A stretch of DNA of 6,060 bases, taken from the NCBI GenBank assembly GCA_937914945.1, contig CALGJF010000023.1:1-6060 (forward strand). The letters are read 5' to 3'. Shown in pieces: positions 5,988 to 6,060 of this stretch (its first letter is position 1; each line of letters opens with the position of its first letter). The translations under genes were made by a program, and so were the position numbers. The DNA is from an uncultured Bacteroidales bacterium. Its GTDB lineage: Bacteria; Bacteroidota; Bacteroidia; Bacteroidales; Bacteroidaceae. The notes beneath the pieces were generated by a model that was not told the DNA's origin, made no database searches, and saw only the letters and a list, made by a program, of their open reading frames with translations.

Positions 5988-6060
5988 TGTTTTATTGGTA
6001 TGGGGTTAATCTCCTTCTCAAAGTAACCCTCGCTGCGTGTATGCTGTTTTTTACACTTGA
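5984..6060 (-). CDS. C-terminal end of a convergent gene (partial, unidentified)
   Basis: On the minus strand, 24 sense codons from 6058 read KCKKQHTRSEGYFEKEINPI then PIKQ, ending at TAA (5986-5984). The charged composition looks like a real protein C-terminus, and a convergent gene explains the bidirectional terminator. A second minus-strand frame from 6060 is also open, with an arginine-rich sequence that looks less natural, so the frame is an inference. The fragment is too short to name a family, and its start lies outside the window. Confidence 0.45.
   Translation of the reverse strand, partial: KCKKQHTRSEGYFEKEINPIPIKQ

Noticed and set aside
1..6060. CRISPR array, tRNA/rRNA genes, insertion sequences or defence genes
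   Set aside because: I found no regularly spaced direct repeats, transposase or nuclease motifs, tRNA-like fold or rRNA sequence on either strand.

Overview
The window looks like chromosomal DNA from a member of the Bacteroidota, most likely order Bacteroidales (Bacteroides/Prevotella-like). Start codons are preceded by AT-rich leaders without a Shine-Dalgarno sequence. Promoter candidates fit the Bacteroidales -7 consensus TAnnTTTG. The M23 peptidase carries an HLDFR active-site variant that I associate with this phylum. The large secreted glycosidase ends in the short C-terminal tail common in this group. I cannot name a species from the sequence.

Layout: bases 1-62 hold the 3' end of an unidentified plus-strand gene. 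Bases 63-390 are intergenic and contain a dispersed-repeat-like hairpin (103-130), a strong 13-bp dyad (204-241), a second dyad (311-356) and two weak promoter candidates. Bases 391-1674 encode a lipoprotein peptidoglycan endopeptidase of the MepM/Csd3-like M23 type. Forty bases later, 1715-2059 encodes an unrecognised 114-residue single-pass membrane protein, probably in the same transcript. Bases 2060-2158 contain a dyad and the best promoter in the window. Bases 2159-5935 encode a 1258-residue secreted multimodular GH20 beta-N-acetylhexosaminidase. A 14-bp perfect hairpin (5955-5987) then acts as a likely bidirectional terminator, shared with a convergent minus-strand gene whose last 24 codons are visible.

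Functionally, the first two genes belong to envelope or cell-wall biology. The GH20 gene appears to be a separate transcription unit for trimming terminal GlcNAc/GalNAc residues from extracellular glycans such as mucin-type, N-glycan or chitin-like substrates. A link through amino-sugar or peptidoglycan turnover is possible, but nothing in the sequence demonstrates it. No SusC/SusD pair, sulfatase, mobile element, CRISPR array or defence-like gene is visible. I see no novel multi-gene system. The points most worth checking are the altered zinc-site residue in the M23 enzyme, the several lectin-like modules of the GH20 enzyme, the dyad overlapping the GH20 promoter and the unknown small membrane protein.
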